Below, in pieces: positions 54,614-63,296 of a DNA stretch of 64,000 nucleotides. Where the stretch lies: NCBI GenBank assembly GCA_007130885.1, contig SLRQ01000012.1:1-64000 (forward strand). The letters run 5' to 3'. The stretch's first letter is position 1; each line of letters starts with the position of its first letter. Source of the DNA: Deltaproteobacteria bacterium (GTDB lineage: Bacteria > Myxococcota > Myxococcia > SLRQ01). Below the pieces are notes generated by a model that was not told the origin of the DNA, searched no databases, and worked only from the letters and a program-made list of their open reading frames with translations. The position numbers and the translations under genes were made by a program.

Positions 54614-55397
54614 TCCCCTCAACACTACCGGCACCTCGAGGCGGAGCATCTTTTCATTCAGTATGCGTCGCCGCGCACATGCGACAGTATCCGCGGGTGG
54701 TTTCACGCTTCTGGAAGTGATGGTTTCTCTAGCCATACTGTCGGTCAGCCTCGTCGCAGTGCTGAACTTGCATAGCGGAAGCATCAGAGTCCACAACCAT
54801 GCCAAACACCTTACTGTCGCCACTCTTCTCGCCCGTTCGAAGATGATCGATCTCGAAGAGTATCTTCTTGCGGAGGGGCTCCCAGAGATGGACGAGAGAA
54901 CGGAGGGAACCTTCGAGGAAGAAGGCTATCCAGGATACACATGGAACGCCGAAATTGTACGACCTCGGCTCGGCATGGATGCTACTGCTATACAAGGTCT
55001 TTTGGGGCAAGCGCTTGGATTCATGGGGGGGGACGGCGGAGAGGAAGGTGGAATCCTTGGAGGCCTGGAGAACATGATGCCTGGAGGCATAGACGGCCTG
55101 GTTTCCGGTCAAATTCAGGGACTTCTCGATACGCTGGAGCAAAGCGTGCGCGAGGTGCGACTCACTGTCGGCTGGGAAGATATTACCGGCTACACGGATT
55201 TTTCAATCGTCACGCATATCGTCAGGATGGAGGGGCAAGGAGCCCCGGGCGGACCCGAAGAAATATCGCGTCAACAGGCAGAGCAAGCTCGAGAGGATCA
55301 AGATTCGACCCCTGGCTTACACGGGACGATAAGGGTGCCAGAGCACTTCAGAGGACACTCTCCGGTACTGCGCCGGCGCCCCGAGGTAAATCGATGA
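54606..55397 (+). CDS. gspI: Type II secretion minor pseudopilin GspI with Gly/Met-rich insertion
   Basis: Pseudopilin with leader cleaved after G32 and FTLLEVMVSLAILSVSL. Typical GspI is about 120-130 residues; this one is 263, with an insertion near 122-178 that is rich in Gly, Leu and Met. GTG 54606 has GGAGGAGG six bases upstream, a strong site. The C-terminal tail (215-263) is charged and looks unstructured. It overlaps gspH by 8 bp and gspJ by 4 bp. Confidence 0.85.
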   Translation: MNSPLNTTGTSRRSIFSFSMRRRAHATVSAGGFTLLEVMVSLAILSVSLVAVLNLHSGSIRVHNHAKHLTVATLLARSKMIDLEEYLLAEGLPEMDERTEGTFEEEGYPGYTWNAEIVRPRLGMDATAIQGLLGQALGFMGGDGGEEGGILGGLENMMPGGIDGLVSGQIQGLLDTLEQSVREVRLTVGWEDITGYTDFSIVTHIVRMEGQGAPGGPEEISRQQAEQAREDQDSTPGLHGTIRVPEHFRGHSPVLRRRPEVNR

Positions 55398-56101
55398 GCC
55401 ATCACAGCGCAAATGGCCGCTTCACCCCGTCGCCTCCCTCCTCCGGGTTCACTCTCATGGAAGTGATGCTTTCGGTGGCAATAGTCGCCATCATCACTAC
55501 TCTTGTCTGGGCGTCCTTCGGTCGGCTGATCCATACCAGCCGTGAAATAAGTGAAGCCGGCGAGCACTGGCACGGTGTTCGCGTGGCAATGAACCGAATA
55601 GCCAGCGAAGTTAGCATGGCCTTCGTCTCGGACAACTACGACTCCGAAAGATATCGACGAAGTGACCCTGCCTCCCGTCCTACACTCTTTCTTATCGAGG
55701 ATCGTGGAGATCGAGGGCGCTTGGTCTTCACCGGCTTCGTCAACCGCCGCTTGTACATAGACGAGAAGGCAAGTGATCAGGCCGTGGTTGAGTATTTCGT
55801 GGACCGCGATGCTGAAGGGCGCACGCACCTGTTCCGCAGACAAAAGAACATAATCGACGGCGATTGGGATCGCGACGGGCAAGTAGCAATACTGCTCGAG
55901 GACATCAACGCTTTTCGAGTTCAGTGGTGGGATCCAGAGAGAGAGCAATGGATGAACGAGTATGACACTCGCAGGAACGAGTATCACCAACGGCTACCAT
56001 CTCGAGTGCAAATCAAGATAGAGGCCGTCGACCCTGACGGCATCGAGCGAATTTACACGACTCAAACCAGGGTCATGCTTACCACCCCCCTGCGCTGGTA
56101 G
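55394..56101 (+). CDS. gspJ: Type II secretion minor pseudopilin GspJ
   Basis: Pseudopilin of the GspJ group, 235 residues: cleavage after G18 and FTLMEVMLSVAIVAIITTL with Glu at position 5. The mature part has the family-like EVSMAFVSDNYD and FRVQWWDPEREQW segments. The start ATG overlaps the gspI stop; the upstream open frame to 54941 is not used. gspK follows directly. Confidence 0.87.
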   Translation: MSHHSANGRFTPSPPSSGFTLMEVMLSVAIVAIITTLVWASFGRLIHTSREISEAGEHWHGVRVAMNRIASEVSMAFVSDNYDSERYRRSDPASRPTLFLIEDRGDRGRLVFTGFVNRRLYIDEKASDQAVVEYFVDRDAEGRTHLFRRQKNIIDGDWDRDGQVAILLEDINAFRVQWWDPEREQWMNEYDTRRNEYHQRLPSRVQIKIEAVDPDGIERIYTTQTRVMLTTPLRW

Positions 56102-57448
56102 ATGAACATGAGTGGTTTTGTTCGACATCTTATGCTGGCATCACGGCGACGATCTAACTCGTCAGTCTTGGGAGGCGGCGTAATAAACGATCAGCGTGGA
56201 GTAGCGCTGATCATGGTCATCGCGGTCATAGCAATACTGATCGCCATCACGGTTGAGTTTACTCACGGTGAGCGGATAAACCTTCAGCTTGCCGCTAATG
56301 CAAGAGACGAGCTCCGCGCTCACTATATGGCCCGCAGCGGCGTTGAGCTTTCACGTTTACTTCTTTCCTTTCAGCACCAAGTAGACCAGATACAAATCCC
56401 CGGCATGGAGAACATTGCCGGCATGCTTGGCGGCATGGAAGATTTAGCAGGAGGAAGCGATCTGGCTGCGGCCGCCGACATGTTAGGAGAAGGCGGCGGT
56501 ATCGGGATCAGACTGTGGGAGCTGATTCCCTTGGACTCGAGCCTAATACAAATGTTCGCTGGAATGGCTGGTGAACCAAGGGAAGAAGAAATAGGCATAG
56601 TCGAAGAGCCGACTTTAACTGCTTTCGGCGACTTCGATGGCGGGTTCAGAGTGGAGATCACGGATGAGGAGAGCAAAGTCAACATAAATCAACTTGTCGG
56701 CCTTAGCCGCCAGGTGAGGGTGGCTCTAATACAGTTGATGTCACTCTTGCAGGATCCTCGTTATGACTTCATTTTTGATGAGGCGGATCGGCACAACGTA
56801 AGAATGACCCGGCCCGACACTATCCTGGCCATTAGGGCATACCTCGATGAATCGAATACTTTGAGCAACCTTGTCATCGGTGAGGACGGTCCCGAGTTCG
56901 TTTCGGGTACTGGGGACGCCACCTATTACTACAGTCGCTACGAACCCCGCTACGAGCCAAAGAACGCTCCGCTCGACAGCCTCGACGAAATGTACATGAT
57001 CGCCGGAATCGGTGATTACTTCATGGCTGCTTTTGGAGATCGGCTTACCGTCCATACTGACAAGAACAGCGTCTTGAATGTAACCCCGCAGAACATGAGG
57101 GATTTATGCCTGCGGATGGTCATAGCTTCCGCCGATCCAATGCAAGGGGCTCATCTATGCGGTGACGAAGCTCTCATGAGCGAACTCTGGGAACAGATTC
57201 AGTTGCAACGTGTAATGATGCCGTGGATCGGCATGACTCCGAGCAGTTTCCGATCCCTGTTGGAAGGACGCGGGATCGAGGTGGATCGTTTCGTATGGGA
57301 AGGACCAAACGCTGTTTTTGGCAACACCTCTCGTACTTTCACTATTGAGTCCGCGGGTCAGGCGGGTGACGTACAGAAGAAGCTGGTAGCGATCGTTCGC
57401 ATGGAGGGCTCGCCCCTGGGACGATTGCTTCACTGGAAGGAGAAGTAG
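56102..57448 (+). CDS. gspK: Type II secretion tip pseudopilin GspK with Gly/Met-rich insertion
   Basis: Large minor pseudopilin that caps the pseudopilus with GspI and GspJ. Leader ends at G33 followed by VALIMVIAVIAILIAIT; as usual for GspK there is no Glu at position 5. The protein has 448 residues. Residues about 100-134 form a Gly/Met/Ala-rich stretch similar in style to that in GspI. The following alpha-domain contains EESKVNINQLVGLSRQVRV. Confidence 0.88.
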   Translation: MNMSGFVRHLMLASRRRSNSSVLGGGVINDQRGVALIMVIAVIAILIAITVEFTHGERINLQLAANARDELRAHYMARSGVELSRLLLSFQHQVDQIQIPGMENIAGMLGGMEDLAGGSDLAAAADMLGEGGGIGIRLWELIPLDSSLIQMFAGMAGEPREEEIGIVEEPTLTAFGDFDGGFRVEITDEESKVNINQLVGLSRQVRVALIQLMSLLQDPRYDFIFDEADRHNVRMTRPDTILAIRAYLDESNTLSNLVIGEDGPEFVSGTGDATYYYSRYEPRYEPKNAPLDSLDEMYMIAGIGDYFMAAFGDRLTVHTDKNSVLNVTPQNMRDLCLRMVIASADPMQGAHLCGDEALMSELWEQIQLQRVMMPWIGMTPSSFRSLLEGRGIEVDRFVWEGPNAVFGNTSRTFTIESAGQAGDVQKKLVAIVRMEGSPLGRLLHWKEK

Positions 57449-57449
57449 A

Positions 57450-59168
57450 TTGGCGCAACGAATCATAGGACTCGACCTCGGAACCAGCGAGGTTAAGGTG
57501 GTGAAGCTCGACGGAAGCTTTCGAGGCTTCACGGTACGCAGCTGCACAACGGTGGCCGTTCCACGTGATCCTCCAGACGAAGACGAACGACCTCTGGTGA
57601 CTCGCCTGCATGAGGCTCTCGACACGCTGGCAAAGCAAGATCCGGAGCTTTTCAAGGCAGATGCGATTCATACCGCTATTCCTGGATCCCTCGTTTCGAC
57701 ACACACGATTACGTTACCATTTACAGACACTCGTCGAATCGAGCAGACCCTCCCCTTCCAGCTAGAGGATCAGATCCCCTTCGAGTTGCATGAGATCGTC
57801 TTCGACTATCAGGAACTGAAGCGGGAGAACGGTCACACGGAGTTAATGGTCGGTGTGGTTCGAAGAGAGACGATGGCCGATCTTTTCGAGGTCTTATCGA
57901 AGGTCGGCATCGATCCCAGAGTAGTAAGCCTTTCATCGGTTGCATACCAAAACCTCTTCGCCCACGGCGTAATGATGCCCTTGTCCTCTATTACGCCGTC
58001 CGGAACCTCTGCGCAGCCCGAGCTGCAGGGCGATTCATCTGACGGGGATGAGCTTTCTGTTGCAGAGGCAGAGGCCAACGGGGGAGCGAAGGAACCGCAT
58101 ACCGCCACAGAAGAAGAAGTTGAAGCCATTCTCGACGTGGGCCATTCCTCGACCGACCTATGTATTTTGAAGAACGGCCTAGTGCGTTATGCTCGAAGCT
58201 TTACTGTTGGCGGAAAGGGACTAACCGCAGCAATAGCCGCCGGGGAAGGCGTCACGTCCGGCGATGCCGAGCAGCTAAAGTTCGAGGTGAAGAGTCTTGC
58301 CGCCGGTGGCACGGAAAGAAGCCGGCGCATAGCCGCGGCCGTGGAAAGAGGCATCGCACCATTAATCCGAGGTTTGCGTCAGTCGCTTTTCGCCTTTCGA
58401 AGCCGCACCCGTTTGCGTGTAAGCCGTTTATATCTTACCGGAGGAACAGCGCTTCTCCCCGACCTCGATGAACATTTGGCGAGCGAGCTAGGATGCGAGG
58501 TTATGCTCCTCGACCCCTTCCCGAATCATTTGGAAATAAACCTTCCAGAGGAGCAGGTCGCTGCACCAACATGTGGTCTAGCTCTTGCTTTGGCCCTTCG
58601 CGGACAGGGTGGCACTCGAACAGCGCGCATGAATTTACGCAAGGGAGAGTTCGCCTATAAGGGAGACCTTTCCCATCTCAAAGGCACTTTTCCACGCCTG
58701 GCCGTTCTAGGAGTCTTGGTATTGGTTTTGCTCGGCGCCAACGTGCTTGTTCGCTTTCATGCGCTTTCGACAGAGGAATCCAGACTCGATGCCCAGCTTT
58801 GTGAGATCACCGAACGAGTGCTTGGAACCTGCACGACAATACCCGATGATGCTATCAGCCGCCTTCGAGGGCAACAGGCGACAGCCTCGCTGGTCCCAAG
58901 AGTCAGCGCCGCGGATATTTTATCCGAGGTCGTTCGTAGGCTTTCCCAGCTCGACGAAATGGAGATTCGAGAGCTGGACATAGGCGGCTCTCGTGTTCGC
59001 CTGCAAGGAGACGCGGAGTCGTTCGATGCGGTGGCCAGAGTCGTGTCCACACTTCGTGGCTATGAATGCTTCGAAGAGGTTTCGCAAGGACAGACCCGCC
59101 AGGCCAGGCAAAGCGGCAAGATCGAGTTCAACGTGGACGCCGTGCTTACGGCGCAGTGTGAAAACTGA
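57450..59168 (+). CDS. gspL: PilM/GspL-like actin-fold protein with C-terminal membrane segment
   Basis: GspL recruits GspE to the membrane. The cytoplasmic part is an actin-like PilM fold (GLDLGTSEVKVV near 7-18, ILDVGHSSTDLCIL near 230, LTGGTALLPDLDEHL near 330). A membrane helix lies near 413-433 and a periplasmic ferredoxin-like domain follows. The PilM-like N-half is closer to type IV pilus proteins than enterobacterial GspL. An acidic insertion (Glu/Ala rich, ~195-222) interrupts the fold. Start is TTG 57450 with GGAAGGAG upstream. Confidence 0.82.
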   Translation: MAQRIIGLDLGTSEVKVVKLDGSFRGFTVRSCTTVAVPRDPPDEDERPLVTRLHEALDTLAKQDPELFKADAIHTAIPGSLVSTHTITLPFTDTRRIEQTLPFQLEDQIPFELHEIVFDYQELKRENGHTELMVGVVRRETMADLFEVLSKVGIDPRVVSLSSVAYQNLFAHGVMMPLSSITPSGTSAQPELQGDSSDGDELSVAEAEANGGAKEPHTATEEEVEAILDVGHSSTDLCILKNGLVRYARSFTVGGKGLTAAIAAGEGVTSGDAEQLKFEVKSLAAGGTERSRRIAAAVERGIAPLIRGLRQSLFAFRSRTRLRVSRLYLTGGTALLPDLDEHLASELGCEVMLLDPFPNHLEINLPEEQVAAPTCGLALALALRGQGGTRTARMNLRKGEFAYKGDLSHLKGTFPRLAVLGVLVLVLLGANVLVRFHALSTEESRLDAQLCEITERVLGTCTTIPDDAISRLRGQQATASLVPRVSAADILSEVVRRLSQLDEMEIRELDIGGSRVRLQGDAESFDAVARVVSTLRGYECFEEVSQGQTRQARQSGKIEFNVDAVLTAQCEN

Positions 59169-59725
59169 TGCGTATAGCAATGGTCATTGATGAAGCGCGG
59201 GCAATGTGGGGCAGACTGGCTCGACGAGAGCGGCTTCTCGTTTTTGTAGCTTTTGGCGCCCTACTCGGCTTGGTGGCGTTGATAACTGTATTGAAGGTAA
59301 ACCAGGCAATTGAGGATAGAATCAGCAGAATCGCATACAAGGAAGATGGGCTAGCTCGAGTAATCGATATGTCGTCTGGTTTTCGGGAGGCACAAGAGGA
59401 GCAACAGCGCCTCGAATCTCTCCTGCGGGGCCAAGAGGACCTCTCGCTGTTTTCCTACCTTGAGGAGATTGCCCGAGGCCAGGAAATTTCCATCGCAAAC
59501 ATGACTCCCAGGCAACCTGTTACGGAAGGCAACATTCGAGAAGAGACAGTCGAGGTTTCCCTAGAGAGCGTAACGCTTGACAAGGTAGCCGCACTGGTAA
59601 ACGCCGTTCAGCGATCTCCTCACATGATAAGAATTTCGAGTATGCGCGTCAGGCGCCGCGGGAGCGCCGATGAAGTACAGGCAAGCTTCACCGTGTCCAG
59701 CTATGCTCTCGCGGGGACGGGCTAA
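59168..59725 (+). CDS. gspM: Type II secretion platform protein GspM
   Basis: A 185-residue single-pass protein: short cytoplasmic start, membrane helix near 23-43, coiled-coil region near 50-90 (REAQEEQQRLESLL) and a periplasmic ferredoxin-like domain. The ATG overlaps the gspL stop (TGATG). GspM pairs with GspL. Sequence identity to known GspM is low by eye, so position and architecture carry much of the call. Confidence 0.8.
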   Translation: MRIAMVIDEARAMWGRLARRERLLVFVAFGALLGLVALITVLKVNQAIEDRISRIAYKEDGLARVIDMSSGFREAQEEQQRLESLLRGQEDLSLFSYLEEIARGQEISIANMTPRQPVTEGNIREETVEVSLESVTLDKVAALVNAVQRSPHMIRISSMRVRRRGSADEVQASFTVSSYALAGTG

Positions 59726-59729
59726 ACAC

Positions 59730-60722
59730 ATGAGTGACGAGAAGAAGACAACAACACGACGCTTCTTGAGAAGGACTGCCATCTACGGTGGAGTGTTTTT
59801 GCTGTCCTTCGCGGCTACCGTCTACTGGTCCTTTCCTTACTCCAGTATTACGAACAGAATGGTCGGTGAGGTGGAGCAGGCACTCGGAATCAGTTTGGAG
59901 ATGAGCAGTATCTCTCCCTACAGGGGGCTGGGAATTCGAGCTCGTGACGTTATCGCCATCTCCGGAGACGAGGAAGGCAAGGAGCAACGAGTCGTATTCG
60001 ACGTTGTTACGGCTCGGCTTCGACTGCTGGAGACACTTATCTCCGGACCATCGGTAGCCTTTGATGTTCGGAGCGAACTAGGGCGTGTTAGAGGCCGGGC
60101 AAATCAAACCAGAGACGCCATTTTGGGAATCGATATGGAGATTGAAGGCCTTTCGCTTGGAAGGATTCCCGGTCTGTCCGAGTCCATTGGAATCGGCTTG
60201 ATCGGGGAAGCATCGGGTGCGGTCACCATGTCGATGCCTTCGGGCCGCATCGAGGATCTTTCGGGCACTTTTGACGTGCGGATCGACGGGGCCGGCCTAG
60301 GGGGAGGAATGGTGGGAGGAAGCGCAGGCTCGAGGTCATCGTCGGCGCGTACGTCTCGCGGAGCGCCTGGGTCGGTGATGGAAATGCTCCGTGGAGCCAC
60401 CGTGCCTCCAATCGACTTTGGTGACATCGAACCGCGGATCGTGGCCGAAGCCGGCAGCATACGACTGGAGCCTCCTCTAGAAATCGCCAGCGCCGACCTG
60501 GACGCCCAGGTGACCGGGACTTTGGAACTCCGCGAGAACATCTCGACCTCTCGGGCCGACATGACTTTTCGCCTCCGTCCCACAGACCGGTTTTGGGAGG
60601 AGAATCAAATGCTAGCGGGGCTGGCGCAGGCCATAATGCGCCAAGCGGAGCAAAGCGACGGCTTTTATGCCTACCATCTCCACGGAGCCCTCTCCAGGCC
60701 CACGCTCCGACCCGCACGCTGA
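59730..60722 (+). CDS. gspN: Type II secretion-associated protein GspN
   Basis: A 330-residue protein with one N-terminal membrane helix (about 15-33) and a long periplasmic beta-rich AsmA-like region, as in the GspN family found in delta-type type II clusters. A Gly/Ser/Arg-rich linker lies near 198-225. ATG 59730 follows the gspM stop by 4 bases; an in-frame upstream start at 59670 would run through gspM. Its precise role in secretion is not established. Confidence 0.8.
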   Translation: MSDEKKTTTRRFLRRTAIYGGVFLLSFAATVYWSFPYSSITNRMVGEVEQALGISLEMSSISPYRGLGIRARDVIAISGDEEGKEQRVVFDVVTARLRLLETLISGPSVAFDVRSELGRVRGRANQTRDAILGIDMEIEGLSLGRIPGLSESIGIGLIGEASGAVTMSMPSGRIEDLSGTFDVRIDGAGLGGGMVGGSAGSRSSSARTSRGAPGSVMEMLRGATVPPIDFGDIEPRIVAEAGSIRLEPPLEIASADLDAQVTGTLELRENISTSRADMTFRLRPTDRFWEENQMLAGLAQAIMRQAEQSDGFYAYHLHGALSRPTLRPAR

Positions 60723-60753
60723 CCTGATTCTCCGCCATGCAAATCCTTTAGCC

Positions 60754-60769
60754 TGGTAGAAAAAGTGCT
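60754..60769 (+). promoter_or_regulatory. Weak sigma54-like element before the activator gene
   Basis: TGGTAGAAAAAGTGCT keeps the GG-N10-GC spacing but departs from consensus in both boxes. If used, the activator gene would have its own sigma54 promoter with a long structured leader. Evidence is spacing only. Confidence 0.25.
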
Positions 60770-60780
60770 CAGGGGTTGAT

Positions 60781-60856
60781 CCCTTCCGGTAGGCTGCATA
60801 AGTCCGACGGAAGTAGGGAACAAGCACGGCAATTGCCGGGGGTTACACCTCCCGGC
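60781..60856 (+). other. Structured leader before the FHA/sigma54 activator gene
   Basis: Three nested or adjacent inverted repeats occur in 76 bp. CCCTTCCG (60781-60788) pairs with CGGAA-GTA-GGG (60808-60818, a three-base bulge). CGGCAATTGCCG is a perfect palindrome (60827-60838). GCCGGG/CCCGGC arms (60835-60856) enclose a further GG/CC pair. The last two overlap and are mutually exclusive, as in RNA switches. No known riboswitch core is recognisable. Confidence 0.4.
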
Positions 60857-60887
60857 TTGCCGGCACCTAGATGACTGGGGGACCGAC

Positions 60888-62504
60888 ATGGCCGAAATCG
60901 TTTTTCATCGCGACGCGGAACCGCTCCTGCGCCTTCCCATCGACCGTGATCGCTTCTCCATAGGCAGTGCAAGCACGAATCATCTCGTCATTCCCGACCA
61001 GGAGCTGGCTTCGGAAGAGATCGTAGTAGAGCTTCGAGCCAATGGTTGGTGGCTGGTTGACGCCTCCGGACGCGGAACGAGAATGGACGCAACTCTAGTC
61101 CGCACTGATGCGCCGCTATCCGATGGTGCCGTCGTTACTTTCGGTAATCATTGGTCCGCTGTCTTTTTCCTAAGTCAGCCGACCTCGCCGGGTGAGACCC
61201 GTCGGTACGGAATTTCAACGAATGAAAGATGCCGACATGAAGAATCCGACCAGAATCTCCGCCTTACCTGGAAAGCAGACGATGCCCGCCGCCAGGTGAA
61301 CCTACAACCATCGACTACCTCCGGCATTGGCAAGGACGAAACCAACACCATTGTCGTTCGCGACCGGTACGTAAGCAGCTTTCACGCCCGGCTGGTACAC
61401 CGCCGCGGCAGTTGGCACCTGAGCGACCTTGGCTCAACTAATGGCACCTTCGTCGATGGAGTACGTGTGTCCGAAGCGGTCATCGAGCCCGGAATGCAAA
61501 TACGTGTCGGCGAAACCCTTATCGAAACTTGCCGAAACGCCGGCGATGAAACTCGTCCCAGCAAGCACGGAATCATCACCAATGATCCTACTTTGCTTGC
61601 CGTACTGGAACAGATCGAAAGGATAGGTCCCAGTGAAGCCACTGTCACCCTGTTCGGAGAATCCGGTACTGGTAAGGAGCTGGCGGCAAGAGCTGTACAC
61701 GACTTCAGCGCTCGAGCCAACGGTCCCTTCATCCCGGTGAACTGCGCGGCCATAAGTAAGGAACTGATGGAAAGCGAGCTGTTCGGGCACGAAAAAGGCG
61801 CGTTCACGGGCGCCTCCTCGGCAAGAACAGGAGCCTTCGAGGAAGCAGCAAGCGGAACTTTGTTTCTTGATGAGGTGGGAGAGCTCCCTTTGGACCTACA
61901 GTCGAAGCTTCTTCGAGCAATCGAAATGAAAGAGGTTCGTAGAGTCGGGGCCTCTAGGCCTACCCAAGTCGACGCTAGAATCGTTGCGGCAACGAACAGG
62001 GATTTGCACTCTGATGTTCGTGCCGGCCGTTTCCGGGAAGATCTGTTCTATCGCCTGTATGTCGTCCCTCTAACGCTGCCGCCTCTTCGCAGGCGCATGG
62101 ACGACGTGATGCTTCTTACTCGGCACTTTCTAGCTGCCAGATCGCCCGGACGTCCTCCATCGCTAACGGATGGAGCGAAGAGGAAGTTGCTGTCTCATTC
62201 CTGGCCGGGCAACGTGCGTGAGCTCAAGAACACGATCGAAAGAGCCCTCTTATTCCACCGGAGCAAAGTAATTGAAGATCAGGACATCACGTTTCCAGAG
62301 GATGTCGCGCTACAACCCGAAGACGGCACGATCATCGTGATAGGCAAGACTCTCGAAGAAATCGAGCTCGAGGCAATTTCTCTTGCTCTTCGCGCTAACG
62401 GTGGTAATCGCCGAATGACGGCGCAGTCGCTTGGAATAGCCAGATCCACACTACAAATGAAGCTCAAGGAGATCGAGCCTCTCGAAAGCTCTCGCGCGGG
62501 CTAA
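60888..62504 (+). CDS. Sigma54-dependent activator with two FHA domains
   Basis: A 538-residue enhancer-binding protein. Two FHA domains (about 18-95 and 135-215; [10 protein letters not shown], then SGIGKDETN and STNGTF) bind phosphothreonine. The AAA+ domain has Walker A GESGTGKE (257-264), the sigma54-contacting GAFTGA loop (304-309) and Walker [11 protein letters not shown] (324-333). A Fis-type HTH closes the protein (about 505-530). There is no receiver domain, so input probably comes from Ser/Thr phosphorylation. Its position just after gspN and the sigma54 promoter of gspC make it the likely regulator. The first FHA domain is less canonical and may not bind ligand. Confidence 0.92.
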   Translation: MAEIVFHRDAEPLLRLPIDRDRFSIGSASTNHLVIPDQELASEEIVVELRANGWWLVDASGRGTRMDATLVRTDAPLSDGAVVTFGNHWSAVFFLSQPTSPGETRRYGISTNERCRHEESDQNLRLTWKADDARRQVNLQPSTTSGIGKDETNTIVVRDRYVSSFHARLVHRRGSWHLSDLGSTNGTFVDGVRVSEAVIEPGMQIRVGETLIETCRNAGDETRPSKHGIITNDPTLLAVLEQIERIGPSEATVTLFGESGTGKELAARAVHDFSARANGPFIPVNCAAISKELMESELFGHEKGAFTGASSARTGAFEEAASGTLFLDEVGELPLDLQSKLLRAIEMKEVRRVGASRPTQVDARIVAATNRDLHSDVRAGRFREDLFYRLYVVPLTLPPLRRRMDDVMLLTRHFLAARSPGRPPSLTDGAKRKLLSHSWPGNVRELKNTIERALLFHRSKVIEDQDITFPEDVALQPEDGTIIVIGKTLEEIELEAISLALRANGGNRRMTAQSLGIARSTLQMKLKEIEPLESSRAG

Positions 62505-63271
62505 ATGGCGGGCGAAGTCCTGGAAAGATCCTCTGCAATGGCTCTTGCCGCCTCAACAGGATCTGGAGCGTTTCTAATCGGCCTGCCAATCACCAAGTAA
62601 TCCGCACCGGCAGCCACCGCCCCGCTGGGAGTCATGACGCGTGCCTGGTCATCTCGAGGAGAACCGGCGGGGCGCACTCCAGGCGTCACGATCAATGGAG
62701 CCTGCCCAACAGCCTCCCGCACGGAGGCAGCCTCCTCCGCGGAGCAAACCACCCCCCCTGCTCCCGCATCGCAGGCCAAGCACGACAACCTGACCACCGC
62801 TTCATCGGAAGGTCCAGCCAGACCGACCTTGGTCAAAGTATCCTCGTTCATGCTGGTGAGTACGGTGACGGCTAGAACGGTGGGAGGTGGAAGCCCGGCT
62901 GCCATCGCTCCCTCGCGCGCTCCGTCAACGGCCGCCGCCACCATCGCGGCTCCGCCGGTGGCATGAACCGTAAGCAAGCCCGCACCAAGCCCCCCTGCTG
63001 CCCGTGCCGCGGAGCGAACAGTGTTGGGTATATCGTGCAGCTTGAGGTCTAGAAACACCGGCATTCCGGCTCGGCGCAGATCCATCACCGCTTGTGGACC
63101 CTGCGCCACAAAGAGCTCCAACCCCACCTTGACCATGCCCACAACGCCTCTCAAAGCATCAACGAGGCGCGCCGCCTCCTGTAGATGAGGGGTGTCCAGA
63201 GCCACGATGATCCTATCGCCCGAAGAGGAAAAAAGTCTCTCCTTGGCGTGGAGCTTTTGGCGACTACTCAT
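62501..63271 (-). CDS. pyrF: Orotidine 5'-phosphate decarboxylase
   Basis: Last step of UMP synthesis. About 256 residues with the [13 protein letters not shown] active-site motif near 80-92 and VTPGVRP near 196. Start 63271 has GGGAGG four bases upstream; the alternative at 63310 would add 13 residues. The gene is convergent with the activator gene and the two stop regions overlap by 4 bp. Confidence 0.95.
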   Translation of the reverse strand: MSSRQKLHAKERLFSSSGDRIIVALDTPHLQEAARLVDALRGVVGMVKVGLELFVAQGPQAVMDLRRAGMPVFLDLKLHDIPNTVRSAARAAGGLGAGLLTVHATGGAAMVAAAVDGAREGAMAAGLPPPTVLAVTVLTSMNEDTLTKVGLAGPSDEAVVRLSCLACDAGAGGVVCSAEEAASVREAVGQAPLIVTPGVRPAGSPRDDQARVMTPSGAVAAGADYLVIGRPIRNAPDPVEAARAIAEDLSRTSPAI

Positions 63272-63296
63272 GCAGCCTCCCTTTGTTGGCGGCCGA

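Noticed and set aside
54941..55393. N-terminal extension of gspJ through gspI
   Set aside because: The prepilin leader begins at ATG 55394; the upstream part is a frame-shifted shadow of gspI.
60754..60887. Cyclic-di-GMP (GEMM-I) riboswitch before the activator gene
   Set aside because: GCACGGC and GGGGTTAC strings resemble fragments of the consensus, but the central GGGACGCAAAGCC core is absent.
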